Below, one piece after another: positions 26,243 through 36,319 of a stretch of 64,000 nucleotides of DNA. Position numbers and translations under genes: made by a program. Each line of letters starts with the position of its first letter. The first letter of the stretch is position 1. The notes beneath the pieces are model-generated. The model ran no database searches. It worked only from the letters and a program-made list of their open reading frames with translations, and was not told the DNA's origin. The stretch comes from Bog-756 sp963725275. Its GTDB lineage: Bacteria > Actinomycetota > Acidimicrobiia > Acidimicrobiales > RAAP-2. The stretch is taken from positions 434,001 to 498,000 of the forward strand of contig CAVRXS010000005.1 of NCBI GenBank assembly GCA_963725275.1. The letters are read 5' to 3'.

Positions 26243-27064
26243 ATGATCACCGCGGTCCTGCTCGTCGCCGCGTTCGCCGTGGCCATCGCTGCGGCCGTCC
26301 GCTCGACCTGGTCGCCCTGCGGCCTCTCCATGCTCTCGACGATCACGCCGTTCGGCGAGCGGGCCAAGTCGCACCGCTATGCGGCCACGGCCACCTGGTT
26401 CGTCGCCGGCGCGGTGCTCGGCGGCCTCACGATGGGCCTCTGCGCCGCGGTGCTGGCGGCGGTGACGAGCACCATCGTCCCGTCGGGTGCGGTGGCCGGG
26501 CTCTGCGCCCTCGGTGCCACCCTCATCGCGCTCTGCTCCGACACCGGCGTGGCCGGGGTCCGTCTCCCGGTGCACCATCGTCAGGTCAACGAGCGCTGGC
26601 TCGACGCCTACCGCCCCTGGGTCTACGGAGCCGGCTTCGGGTGGCAGATCGGGAGCGGACTGGCCACCTACGTGACCACGGCCGCGGTCTATCTGGTCGT
26701 CGTGCTCGGCGCCCTCGCCGGCAAGCCAGCGGCCGCGCTGGCTGTGGGGGGTGCCTTCGGTCTGGTCCGCGGGCTTGCGGTGACCCTGACCAGGGGAGTG
26801 TCATCGCCGGCGGCCCTGCTCGAGTTCCACCGGCGGTTCGCGCTCGCTGCGCCCCGCGCCGACCGCCTGGTCCGGATGACGATGGCCGGCACCGTCCTCG
26901 CCCTGGTGGTCGCCACGTGGTCGCCGTGGTCGGTCGGTGTCCCGGTCGGGATCGCGGCCGCGGCGCTCGCCATCGAGGCTGCCACCGGGCGCTTCGGCCG
27001 TGCCGGCCGGAATCGGGCCGGCACGGGGGGCGTGCCCGCTGACCGGTCAGTCGCCCCCGGCTAG
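26243..27064 (+). CDS. MauF/CcdA-like membrane protein
   Basis: 273 residues from ATG 26243, 1 nt after the preceding stop. It has about six hydrophobic segments. The N-terminal STWSPCGLSMLSTITP resembles the SPC-L-LP helix of CcdA/DsbD-type electron carriers, and a second cysteine-containing helix follows (GLCALGATLIALCSD). In mau clusters the CcdA-related protein MauF is needed for the beta (light-chain) subunit. It is the last gene of the operon. Its end overlaps convergent lgt by 18 bp. The assignment rests on motif and context, so moderate confidence. Confidence 0.65.
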   Translation: MITAVLLVAAFAVAIAAAVRSTWSPCGLSMLSTITPFGERAKSHRYAATATWFVAGAVLGGLTMGLCAAVLAAVTSTIVPSGAVAGLCALGATLIALCSDTGVAGVRLPVHHRQVNERWLDAYRPWVYGAGFGWQIGSGLATYVTTAAVYLVVVLGALAGKPAAALAVGGAFGLVRGLAVTLTRGVSSPAALLEFHRRFALAAPRADRLVRMTMAGTVLALVVATWSPWSVGVPVGIAAAALAIEAATGRFGRAGRNRAGTGGVPADRSVAPG

Positions 27065-28000
27065 TCCGGACGTCGGCCCGCCGGGCACAGCCCCGCCGGA
27101 GACGGCCGGCGCGGCCAGGTCGTCGAACCCCTCATCGTCCGGGCGCGTCGCCTCCACGGCGTCGACGTCGGGGAGCTCACCCTCGCCACCGTCCTGCCCG
27201 CTGCGCCACCGTCGGAGGGGTCCGAGGCGCGACGCGAGCAGGACCACCCCGGCGATCGCCAGCGCGACGCCGGCGAACTGGACCAGGAGCGAGCCGAGGT
27301 GGCCGTCCTCGCCGAGCCAGAGGTGTTCGTCGACGAACCGCTCGATACCCCAGAGGACCATGCCCACCCCGAGGACGATGCCCGCCGGTGGCAGGGCACT
27401 GCCGGCCCGCGCTCCGTGCGGGGTCTGGGACCGCAACCACCGTTCGACGAGCAGCAGGATCCCGAAGATGGTGAAGTCCTCGATGGCCTGGAAGATCGGA
27501 ACGGGCAGTCGCCGCCCGGTCTGGCCGGCGTAGTACATGCCGAACCATTGGCTGGTCGGATGTCCGCCCCCGGCGACCATCAACTGGGGACCGAGCAGTC
27601 GTCCCATTCCCCAGCAGGCCATGAGCACCGGGGCCATGAGGTCGGCGAAGCGCAGGGTCGGCAGCTCCGGACATCTCCTCCGTGCGCTCACGATCGCGAC
27701 CGGCACCGCGAAGAGCAGCCCGCCGAACGAGGAGAGTCCGCCCTGCCAGATGGAGAAGACCTGACCGGGGTGGGCCGCGTAGAACGAGTAGTTGGAGACG
27801 ACGTGGAGCGCCCGTGCGCCCACGATCGCCGCGACGACCACCCACAGGAACATGCCGGTGACCCACTGCCAGGGGTAGCCGGCCTGCCGCAGCCGGCGCT
27901 CGGTGTAGCGCAACCCGAACCAGAAGGTCAGGGCCAGGCCGATGCCGTAGGTGTGCACCTCGAGGAACCAGATGTGGAAGGCGACGGGGATCGGTCTCAT
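27047..28000 (-). CDS. lgt: prolipoprotein diacylglyceryl transferase-like
   Basis: 317 residues from ATG 28000. It has multiple transmembrane helices and Lgt landmarks: IWQGGLSSFGGLL, the signature region ACWGMGRLLGPQLMVAGGG, and a C-terminal block P(V)PIFQAIEDF. Lgt transfers diacylglycerol from phosphatidylglycerol to the lipobox Cys of prolipoproteins. Predicted lipoproteins in this window (7427, 13258) would be substrates. The C-terminus has an acidic extension (about 265-317) not needed for catalysis. It may be a paralogue rather than the main Lgt. Confidence 0.82.
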   Translation of the reverse strand: MRPIPVAFHIWFLEVHTYGIGLALTFWFGLRYTERRLRQAGYPWQWVTGMFLWVVVAAIVGARALHVVSNYSFYAAHPGQVFSIWQGGLSSFGGLLFAVPVAIVSARRRCPELPTLRFADLMAPVLMACWGMGRLLGPQLMVAGGGHPTSQWFGMYYAGQTGRRLPVPIFQAIEDFTIFGILLLVERWLRSQTPHGARAGSALPPAGIVLGVGMVLWGIERFVDEHLWLGEDGHLGSLLVQFAGVALAIAGVVLLASRLGPLRRWRSGQDGGEGELPDVDAVEATRPDDEGFDDLAAPAVSGGAVPGGPTSGLAGGD

Positions 28001-28178
28001 GGAGGAGGTTCGCCGTGGCGGGATCCGGCGTCCCGCAGGGACAGGCGACGCCCCTCAGTATGCCCCAGGGCCCCGGTAGGGTGGCTTCGGCACGCCTGGG
28101 CGTTGCCCCGGGGCAGCTCCCGGGACCGATCGGGACCGATTCGGAGGCGTGCCAGGCGGTCACGGGAACGGGGACACG

Positions 28179-28988
28179 ATGAAACCTCTGGCGGGCAAGG
28201 TGGCGGTGGTGACCGGCGGGGGGTCGGGTATCGGGCTCGCCACGGCGAGCCGGCTGGCCGGGGCCGGCGTCTCGGTGGCGGTCGTCGACCTCGACGGGGC
28301 CTCGGCCGAGCGGGCGGCAGCCGATCTCGACGGGCTCGCCCTGCAGGCCGATGTCGGCCGGTCCGACGAGTGGCCGGGCATCGTGGAGGCTGTCCTGCGG
28401 CGGTTCGGCGGCGTCGACCTGGCCCATCTCAACGCCGGGGTGACGACTGGTGAGGGCGACATCACCCTGGTGACCGACGAGCTCTACCGGCGCGCCGTCG
28501 GCGTCAATCTCGACGGCGTCTTCTTCGGGCTCCGTGCCCTGGTGCCCGCCCTCTCCGAGCGGGGCGGGGGCGCCATCGTGGCCACCGCGTCGCTCGCCGG
28601 TCTGATCGGGTTCTCGCCCGACCCGGTCTACTGCCTCACCAAGCACGCGGTGATCGGTCTCGTGCGGTCACTCGGGCCACAGCTCGCCGATCGTGGGATC
28701 ACCTTCAACGCGGTGTGCCCGGGGATCGTGGACACCCCGCTCATCGACGACATGCGCGAGGTGCTCGAGGGAAGCGGGTTCCCGCTCATCGACGTGCAGG
28801 CGGTGTCCGAGGCGGTGGTCGAGCGGCTGGCCGGTGAGGAGACCGGCGAGGCGATGGTCATCCAGGCGGGGAGGGAACCCATCCCGTTTCGCTTCGCCCG
28901 CCCGCCCGGTCCGCGTGCCGGTGGGACCGCCGGGCAGATGCCCCCGGCCGGATTCGCCGCGCACGATCAGGAGCGGGGCGAACGATGA
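28179..28988 (+). CDS. short-chain dehydrogenase/reductase
   Basis: 269 residues from ATG 28179, chosen because MKPLAGKVAVVTGGGSGIG is a standard SDR start. The reading frame extends upstream without support. NAD(P)-binding TGGGSGIG, a NAG motif (LNAGV), catalytic Ser (ATASLAG) and YCLTK are present. After the Rossmann core there is a short proline-rich tail. The substrate is unknown. It stands alone between lgt and the NlpC/P60 gene. Confidence 0.85.
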   Translation: MKPLAGKVAVVTGGGSGIGLATASRLAGAGVSVAVVDLDGASAERAAADLDGLALQADVGRSDEWPGIVEAVLRRFGGVDLAHLNAGVTTGEGDITLVTDELYRRAVGVNLDGVFFGLRALVPALSERGGGAIVATASLAGLIGFSPDPVYCLTKHAVIGLVRSLGPQLADRGITFNAVCPGIVDTPLIDDMREVLEGSGFPLIDVQAVSEAVVERLAGEETGEAMVIQAGREPIPFRFARPPGPRAGGTAGQMPPAGFAAHDQERGER

Positions 28989-29000
28989 AGTGAGAGCGGC

Positions 29001-30241
29001 TCAGCCCACCCGGCCGACGCCGGCGAACCCGTCTCCCGTGCGCACGCCGGTGATCCAGACCGACGCCCCGGTGTAGGGCGCCTCGATCATCGACCCACCA
29101 CCGACGTACATGGCCACGTGCTCCGACCCGCCGGGACCGTAGAAGAGGAGGTCGCCGGGCTCGATGTCGGCCAGCGGGATGTGCGTGGTGTCGTCGTACT
29201 GGGCTCCCGAGTAGTGCGGAAGGCTGATCCCGACCTGTGCATAGGCCCACTGGACGAGGCCGGAGCAGTCGAATCCGGCCGGGGTGTCCCCGCCCCAGAC
29301 GTAGGGGACCCCGATCTCACGCTCGGCGGCCTGCACGGCCCCGGCCGCGCCCGGCGCGAGCGGAGGCAGCGGCGCATCGGAGACGGTCGGAGCACCTCCT
29401 CCCGAGCCCGAACCCGAGGAGGCCGAGCTGGATCCGCCGGAGGGACTCTGTGCGGCCTGGGCTGCCGCGGCGGCCGTGCGGCCTGTGCGGCCTGTGCGGC
29501 CTGCACCTTCTGGTTGAACGCTGCAGTCGCGGCGGCCTGCGCGGCTGCCGCCGCAGCTGCCTGTTGCTGCGCGACCAGCTGCCGGATGTTGGCATCGACG
29601 CTTGCGAGCGTCTGGCGATCCTGGGTGGCCAACGCGCTCGCCTGGTTCTCCGAACCGGAGAGTGCGTCCCGGGTGTTGGTGGCTTGTGTCTGCTGCTGCT
29701 CGAGTGAGGACTGCGTCGACTGCAGCTGTGTCTGCGCGGTGTGCAGTCGATCGATGGTCGTGGTCACGTCGCCGGTGGCGATGGACGAGTACTCGGAGCG
29801 GATGCTGTTGGCGTTCATGTTGGAGGTGAACAACTGGGTCGTGGTGCTGCTGGTGCCACTGCTCGTGTAGTCGCTGATCGCCTCGGCCTGCAGTTGCGAG
29901 GTGTCCTTCGCGACGGTCTGCTGGTCCTTGACCATCTGCACCCGCGTGGCCGAGATCTGGCCCTGCAGCTGCGAGAGCCGGTAGTCGGCCGCGTTGACCT
30001 GAGCGGTGAGCGCCTGGATCTGGCCCTCGGTCGCCTGGATCTTGGCCGTGATGGCCGCGGCTTGGGCCCGGGCGTCAGAAATCTGGTCCGCAGTGGCCGG
30101 CGCCGTGGTCGAAATCACGGCGACACCACTCCCCAATGAGGTGGCCAGTGCGAGTACCGCAAATACCCGTCTGCGGGGCGTATTGCGTACGGTTGGGCAG
30201 GCACCTGGCTCGGACGTCGAGGACAGCTCGGCGTGAGTCAT
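29001..30241 (-). CDS. NlpC/P60 cell-wall endopeptidase with coiled-coil region (frameshift)
   Basis: ATG 30241 is preceded by AAGGGG. The frame starts with a long signal peptide (TPRRRVFAVLALATS...ATADQ). Next comes a helical coiled-coil of about 200 residues (QISDARAQAAAITAKIQ...), as in CwlO/RipC-type hydrolases, then an Ala/Gln-rich stretch. The frame then shifts at about 29477 inside repeated GCC-rich sequence. The C-terminal frame carries the NlpC/P60 domain with catalytic Cys in GFDCSGLVQWAYA and His in SEHVAMYVGGG. It would cleave peptidoglycan stem peptides outside the cell. The shift lies in a 9-bp repeat run, so slippage or a sequencing error is likely. Confidence 0.75.
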
Positions 30242-30422
30242 ATGGAGCCCCTTTCTAGCCCACCCGGTCCGGGCCCACAAGCACTGGACCGGCAATGCCC
30301 ATGTTGAGCTGGGCATTCATCAGGGATGGACGGTCCGGAACCGCGCCGAGGCGGGCGGTGCGCGCGCCGGGTGCGACCCCGCGGGAGGCCCGCCGGACCC
30401 CCACGGGGTAGGGTCGACGGGC

Positions 30423-31149
30423 ATGGGTGAACTGATCGGATTTCCGGAAAATGGAAGCACCGGTCATGGCTATATGGCCGCGCCCGAGAGCGGTTCGGAT
30501 GGGAGCCCCGGCGTCCTGGTCATCCAGGAGTGGTGGGGACTCGTCGACCAGATCCGCCACACCTGTGACCGGTTCGCGCGAGCCGGGTTCACCGCCCTCG
30601 CTCCGGACCTCTATCACGGGACCGCGGTACCGCTCACCGAGCCCGACGAGGCGGCCACGCAGATGATGGCCCTTTCGATGGAGGGCGCCGGGCGCGACCT
30701 GAGCGGTGCCGTCGACGAGCTGGCACGCCGGACCGGTCGACCCGGGATCGGGGTCGTCGGGTTCTGCATGGGGGGCGGCCTCGCGTTGGTGCTCGCCTGC
30801 CAGCGTCCCGACGCGGTCCGGGCAGTGGTCCCGCGTACGGGCTCATCCCGTGGCCCGACGCGCGGCCCGACTACGGCGCGCTCGACGCCGCGGTGCTCCT
30901 CCACGCGGCCGCGCTCGACACCATGTTCTCGCCCGACGCCGCGCGCGCGCTCGAGGCGGAGCTGACCGGATTGGGCAAGGACGGTGTCGTTCCACGTCTA
31001 CCCGGGCGTCGACCACGCCTTCTTCAACGACGACCGTCCCGAGGTCTACGACCCGAGCATCGGCCGACCTGCTCTGGGAGCGCACCATGGCCTTCCTCCG
31101 CGAGCACCTGGCGCTGACCCGCGGTGGGCGGGACCGCGCTGGTCGATGA
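30423..31149 (+). CDS. dienelactone hydrolase family protein (three apparent frameshifts)
   Basis: ATG 30423 starts MGELIGFPENGSTGHGYMA. The first frame has the family core VLVIQEWWGL and the nucleophile motif GFCMGGG (Cys). The frame shifts near 30835 (to YGLIPWPDARPDYG), near 30985 (to SFHVYPGVDHAFFNDD with the catalytic His), and near 31055, ending at TGA 31147-31149. Combined, it is a normal-length (about 240 residue) dienelactone-hydrolase-like enzyme. Three shifts in one conserved gene point to sequence error, although decay cannot be excluded. Confidence 0.65.
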
Positions 31150-32387
31150 CTATCTGACCCTCGGGCTGCGCCTCGGCCGCCACATCGACGGGTTGGTCGA
31201 CGCCTACTACGGGCCACCCGAGCCGGCTGCCGTGGTCGGGTCCGAGCCGGTCCTCCCGCCCGGCCCGGCTGGTGGCCGACGCTCGGTCCCTGTTGGCGGC
31301 CATCGACCGCCGGGGACCCCCTCGATGCCGGCTCTGCCGCCGGACGGTCCGGCGGACTCGGCGGCGCCGGCCCGCCGTCACTGGTTGTCCGCCCAGGTGG
31401 TCGGCCTGCTGACGACGGCCCGCAAGCTGGCCGGTGAGCCCATCGGGTACGCCGACGAGGTCGAGGCCTGCTACGGGGTGCGACCCTCCCGGGTCGACGA
31501 GGAGGTGCTCGCCGCCGCCCACCGCCGCCTGGACGAGGCGCTTCCCGGCAGCGGGCCGCTCGCGGAGCGCCTGATCGCCTGGCGTGAGTCCCACGCCGTC
31601 CCCGTCGACCGGTTGCTCCGCCGCCATCGACTCGCTGGCCGAGGACCTGCGCGAGCGCACCCGACGCCTCTTCGGGCTGCCCGACGGCGAGCACGTCGAG
31701 TTCGAGCTCGTCACGAACAAGCCGTGGGCCGGGTTCAACTACTACCTCGGGGAGCTCCAGAGCCGGGTGGCCATCAACACCGACCTCCCGGTGCTGTCGA
31801 TCGCGCTCGCACATCTCGTGGCCCACGAGGCCTATCCGGGCCACCACACCGAGCACACCCGCAAGGAGGTGGGCCTCGTCCGCCGGCGACGCTGGTGGGA
31901 GGAGTCGATCTTCCTGGTCGGCACGCCCCAGTGCCTGCTGGCCGAGGGTCTGGCCGACCTCGGGCTCGAAGTCGTGCTGGGCCGCCGCCCGGAACAGGTG
32001 GTCGCCGCCCATCTCGCGCCGCTCGGGATCCGGTACGACGCCGAGGTCGTGGCCGCGGTGGCCGAGGCGGGAGAGGCGCTCGGGGCGGTGCGCCAGAACG
32101 CGGCCTTCCGCCTCCACGAAGACGGCGCGGATCCGGACACGGTCATCGACGAGGTCGCCCGGTGGGGCCTGCTGCCACGGGACCGGGCCGCCAAGGCGGT
32201 CGAGTTCCTCCTCCACCCGACCTGGCGGGCGTACATCACCTGCTACGTCGAGGGGCTGCCGCTCTGTCGGGCCTTCGTGGACGGCGATCCCGGACGCTTC
32301 GACCGCCTGCTCGCCGAACAGCTCACCCCGGAGGACCTCCTCGACCAGATCGCCCGGGACGGGCGGTCCGCCCCGACCCCGGGCTGA
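31124..32387 (+). CDS. DUF885 putative metallopeptidase (several apparent frameshifts)
   Basis: The probable GTG start at 31124 overlaps the previous gene. The N-terminus reads VDDYLTLGLRLGRHIDGLVDAYYGPPE. Frames change at about 31255, 31370 and 31615. The longest intact part (31584-32387) carries the zinc-type motif HEAYPGHHTEH, as in DUF885 proteins. The family is thought to be M32-like or M3-like peptidases, mostly uncharacterised. The second half is well preserved, so the gene was functional recently or is misread. Confidence 0.62.
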
Positions 32388-32456
32388 GCCGGTCCTCTCG
32401 CCGGCCGGCGACAGACCGGTTTGGCCGGCCGCGACCGGGGCCGTACCATTTCGGGC

Positions 32457-33396
32457 ATGTCCGAACGCACCCGTACCCTGCCCCGCCGCTCGTGCTTCTC
32501 GTCCCCGGGCTCGAACGAGCGCTTCCTGGACAAGGCGCCGACCGTCCCGGCCGACATGTCCTTCCTCGACCTCGAGGACTCGGTCGCCCCGCTCGAGAAG
32601 GAGGCGGCCCGGGCCAAGGTGGTCGAGGCCATCAAGAACCAGCCCTGGGACGACCGGGTCCTCTGCGTCCGGATCAACGCCTGGGACACCGAGTGGACCT
32701 ACGGCGACGTCATCGAGGTGGTCGGCGAACGCCGGCGAGCGTCTCGACGAGGTCATGCTCCCGAAGGTGCAGTCGGCGGCCGAGGTCGTCGCCCTCGACC
32801 TCCTGCTCTCACCAGGTCGAGAAGCGCAGCGGTCTGCCGTCGGCCACATCGGCATCGAGGCCCAGATCGAGACGACCCGCGGGCTCATCAACGTCGAGGA
32901 GATCTGCGCCGCCTCGCCGCGCCTCGAGACGATCATCTTCGGTCCGGCCGACTTCGCCGCCTCGATGGAGATGCCGGTGCTCACCGGCGGCGTGGCCATC
33001 CCCGAGTACCCCGGCGACCACTTCAACTACGTCTTCTCGAAGATCCTGATGGCCGGCCGGGCCAACGGCCTCCAGGTCATCGACGGCCCGTACCTGAAGG
33101 TCCGGGAGCTCGACGGGCTCCGCGACTTCTCCCAGCGCACCCGGGTGCTCGGCTACGACGGCAAGTGGGCGCTCACCCCCGACCAGGTCGGCGTGCTCAA
33201 CGAGCTCTACTCGCCGACCCAGGAGCAGTTCGACCGGGCCTGGGACATCCTCGACGCCTATCGGAAGGCCACCGAGGACGACCGCAAGGGCGCGGTGATG
33301 TTCGGCGACGAGATGATCGACGAGGCCAGCCGCAAGATGGCCATCAAGTTCGTCACCCGCGGCGAGCGGGCCGGGCTGGTCCGCTCGCCGGACTGA
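32457..33396 (+). CDS. L-malyl-CoA/beta-methylmalyl-CoA lyase, CitE-like (apparent frameshifts)
   Basis: ATG 32457 starts MSERTRTLPRRSCFSSPGSNERFLDKA. The sequence matches, from memory, the CitE-like protein of the Streptomyces ethylmalonyl-CoA cluster: LDLEDSVAPLEK, WTYGDV, IIFGPADFAAS, ANGLQVIDGPYL, DGKWALTPDQ and MFGDEMIDEASRKMA. Frames shift near 32730 and 32815. The C-terminal 213 residues (32755-33396) are one clean frame. It would cleave beta-methylmalyl-CoA to glyoxylate and propionyl-CoA. It converges on the Mcd gene, another enzyme of the same pathway. Confidence 0.78.
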
Positions 33397-33435
33397 TCCC
33401 GGGTGTGACCGCCGAGCGGGTCGGGCCGGGAGGCG

Positions 33436-35062
33436 TCAGGAGCCGGCGGTCGCCACCAGACGGCGGGCGATCACCTTGAGGGCCAGGGTCTCGTCGGCAC
33501 CCTCGAAGATCGACAGCACCCGGGCGTCGACGAAGTAGCGGCTCACCGCGAACTCCTCGGCGTAGCCCATGCCCCCGTGGATCTGCATGGCCTCGCGCGT
33601 GACCCACTCGGCGGCCCGGCACACGTAGGCCTTGAGCATCGACGCCTCGAGGGTGCCCTCGCCCTTGGCCATCAGCCGGGCCACCTCGTAGGAGAACTGC
33701 CGGGTGGCCTGGATGAGCACGGCCATCCGGGCCAGCTTGGCCCGGGTCAGCTGGTAGTCGAGGATCGGGCGCCCGAAGACGACCCGGTTCGCCGCGTAGT
33801 CGAGCGCGGCCTCGTAGGCGGCCTGCATGACCCCGAGGGCCCGGGCCGCGGTCTGCAGCCGGCCGTTCTCGAAGCCCGCCATCTGGAGGTAGAAGCCCTG
33901 GCCCAGACCGTCGTCGCCGCCGATCAGGTTGGCGTCGGGGACGAACCAGTTCTCGAAGGCGATCTCGTAGGAGTGCATGCCCCGGTAGCCGAGGGTGTCG
34001 ATGGGCCGGCCCTCCATCCGCCCGGCGAGTCCGGCGGGCGACCGTCGGCTCCGGCCTCCTGGGTGAAGACGAAACCGTGGCCGTCGCCGCGCGGCTTCTC
34101 CACGAGGAACAGGGACAGGCCGCGGTGGGCCTTGGACCGGTCCGGATCGGTGCGGGCCAGCAGCATGAGCACGTCGGCCCGGGCGGCGAACGTGCACCAG
34201 GTCTTGACGCCGTTGATCAGCCAGCCCCCGCGGACGGCGGCCGCGGCGGTGACGACGCCGGCCACGTCGGAGCCGAAGTCGGGCTCGGTCACGGCCACCG
34301 CGTCCATGACCTCGCCGGACGCCAGCCGGGGCAGCCAGTACTGCTTCTGCTCCTCGGTGCCGCCGTGCACGAGGGCCCGGGTGAGGATCTCGGGACGGGT
34401 GATCAGCGAGCCGCCGGCGCCCGAGCGATCCCCACGACAGCTCCTCGGTGGCCACCACCATGCCCATGTAGTCGGTCTCGCCGCCGGTGGCGAAGCCGCC
34501 GTACTCCTCGGGAATGGACATCCCGAACGCGCCCATCTCGGCCAGGCCGGCGATGATCTCCTCGGGGATGTCGGTGTTGGCCCGGTGGATGTGCTCGGCC
34601 CGGGGCCGGATCTGCTCCTCGGCGAACCGGTGGAAGGTGTCGCGCACCAGCTCGAAGTCGGCGTCGAGGTGCCGAGCGCCCTCGGTCTCGGCCAGGGAGG
34701 CGAGGAATGCCGGGTCGCGGTACGCTGGCCACGAACGCCTCGGCCGGCGTCGAGCCAGTCGGCGGTCGCCCCCCACTCGGCGCTCCGGCCGACCGTGCGG
34801 GCGGCGAGGTCGGCGAGGGCGTCGGCGACGAAGGCGCAGGCGATGCGCGGCCTCGTCGTCGCCGTGCGCGCCGTAGGCGAGCGCGGCCTCGGCCGTGCGC
34901 ACGGCAGCGGCGACATGGGCGAGGTCGTAGGCGAGGACCTGGGCCCGGTCGGGACCGCCGCCGGCAGCCATGGCCGCGATCCCGGCGGCCACGACGGACC
35001 GGCGACCGCCACCGCCTCGACGGCTCCCGGCAGGTCGGCCCGGGGGGCGCGTCGGTGCTCAC
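33436..35062 (-). CDS. mcd: acyl-CoA dehydrogenase, (2S)-methylsuccinyl-CoA dehydrogenase-like (many apparent frameshifts)
   Basis: The probable start is GTG 35062. The N-terminal about 170 residues are a helical extension typical of Mcd (AQVLAYDLAHVAAAVRTAEAALAYGAHGDDEA). The dehydrogenase core follows (EEYGGFATGGETDYMGMVVATEELSWGSLG, VTEPDFGSDVAG). Later blocks are highly Mcd-like: GYRGMHSYEIAFENWFVPD, FENGRLQTAARALGV, QIHGGMGYAEEF and IFEGADETLALKVIARR. At least five shifts lie between 34700 and 35060, and more near 34045 and 34430. The enzyme oxidises methylsuccinyl-CoA to mesaconyl-CoA. CitE-like and MaoC-like neighbours support the pathway. Confidence 0.75.
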
Positions 35063-35123
35063 GGGCACAAGGTTACCGACCGCCCGGACCGCGGCCCGCG
35101 GTGCCCGACGCGGCCGGGCCGGC

Positions 35124-35770
35124 TCAGCCCACCGGGCGCTGGGCCACCACGGTCACCAGGGGCGGCAGCACGACCGGGTCGTCGCCGGGGTCGACTTCGG
35201 TGAGCAGCGTCGAGGTAGTCGGCCACCGGGCCGGGCCCGACGCCGGCCGGCGCCTCGGCCCAGGCGTCGACGATGTCGAGGCCGGCGTCGCGGACGAGAG
35301 CCGGGAGCAGCGCCCCGACGTCGGGATGGCGGGCATCGGGCATCGACAACGGCACGCCGCCGACCCGGCCGGCCGAGGTGATCGGCTCCTGGGCCACGAC
35401 CCACCCGCCGGGCCGCACCGCACCTGCCATGCGTGCGAGGACGACGGCCGGATCGACCACGTGCAGGAGCAGGAAGCGGCAGAAGGCCAGATCGACCGGT
35501 TCGGGCAGGCGGAGGTCCTCGCCGGCCTGGGTGATGGCCAGCACCTGGCTGTGGGCGGCCGCGGCCGTCGGCCACCTCGTCCCGGGCGCGGGGTCGCTGT
35601 CGACGGCGTAGACCCGTCCGTCGCGGCCCACGATCTCGGCCAGCGCCACGGACACGTCGCCGCCGCCGGCGCCGACGTCGACGCAGCGCCACCCGGGCCG
35701 ATGCCCAGCCGCTCGAGGGCGGTGGCCAGCGGTCGCCGGTAGACGTCGTCCCGCAGACCCGGAGCTCCAT
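35124..35770 (-). CDS. class I SAM-dependent methyltransferase (apparent frameshifts)
   Basis: Frames combine to LRDDVYRRPLATALERLGIG, then the SAM-binding motif CVDVGAGGGDVSVALAE, an acidic loop YAVDSD, and LRLPEPVDLAFCRFLLLHVVDP, VRPGGWVVAQEP and a C-terminal VVLPPLVTVVAQRPVG ending at TGA 35126-35124. Shifts lie near 35700, 35575 and 35215, and the start codon is unresolved. It is a Methyltransf_11/25-type enzyme acting on an unknown small molecule. It lies in the window's most error-dense stretch. Confidence 0.62.
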
Positions 35771-35819
35771 CGCGCCACGTTACCGGCCGCTCCCGCCCGA
35801 CCCGGTAGCCTCCCCGGCC

Positions 35820-36251
35820 GTGAAAGTGACCATGCTGCTGTGCGACTCCGCACAGGTCGCCGACGGCAAGCTCTACGTCCTCGGCGGCGGCTGGAGCATG
35901 ACCGGCCCCGATCCGATGCCCTCGGCCATCGCGCTCAAGATCGACGTCGGGTGGCACGAGGCCGAGGCCCCGCACCACTGGGAGCTCTACCTCGAGGACG
36001 CCGACGGGCGCCCGGTCCTGGTCGACACACCCGACGGCGACCATCCCGTCGAGGTCCGGGGCGAGTTCACCGTCGGCCGACCCCCGGGTATCCCCGAGGG
36101 CACGCCCATCGACGTGGCGCTGGCGGTCAACCTCGGCCCGTTGCCCCTCGTGCCGGGCAACCGCTACACCTGGCGGCTGGCCATCGACGGCGACACCCAC
36201 GCGGACTGGGTCCTCGCCTTCACCACCCGGCCCGCTCCACCTGCGGGCTGA
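35820..36251 (+). CDS. small conserved protein, DUF6941-like
   Basis: 143 residues from GTG 35820 (VKVTMLLCDSAQVADGKLYVLGGGWSMTGP). I associate this opening with an actinobacterial conserved family (DUF6941, from memory) of unknown function. It looks like an all-beta single domain: WELYLEDADGRPVLV, VEVRGEFTVGRPPG and RYTWRLAIDGD. It has no signal peptide or catalytic motif. It precedes the mesaconyl-CoA hydratase gene by 68 bp on the same strand. Confidence 0.7.
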   Translation: MKVTMLLCDSAQVADGKLYVLGGGWSMTGPDPMPSAIALKIDVGWHEAEAPHHWELYLEDADGRPVLVDTPDGDHPVEVRGEFTVGRPPGIPEGTPIDVALAVNLGPLPLVPGNRYTWRLAIDGDTHADWVLAFTTRPAPPAG

Positions 36252-36319
36252 GGGCGCGGCGTCGTGGGGTCCCGCGGGCCGTTGGACGACCGGACCGCTT
36301 GCGTACTACACCAACGGGC

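Noticed and set aside
22947..27064. A complete methylamine dehydrogenase operon
   Set aside because: No mauB heavy chain, amicyanin or mauG is present, and the partner Trp of the quinone is not evident. Only a mau-like subset can be claimed.
30423..35770. Calling all frameshifted genes true pseudogenes
   Set aside because: Shifts cluster regionally, conserved motifs are intact, and removing single bases often restores frames. Sequence error is at least as likely.
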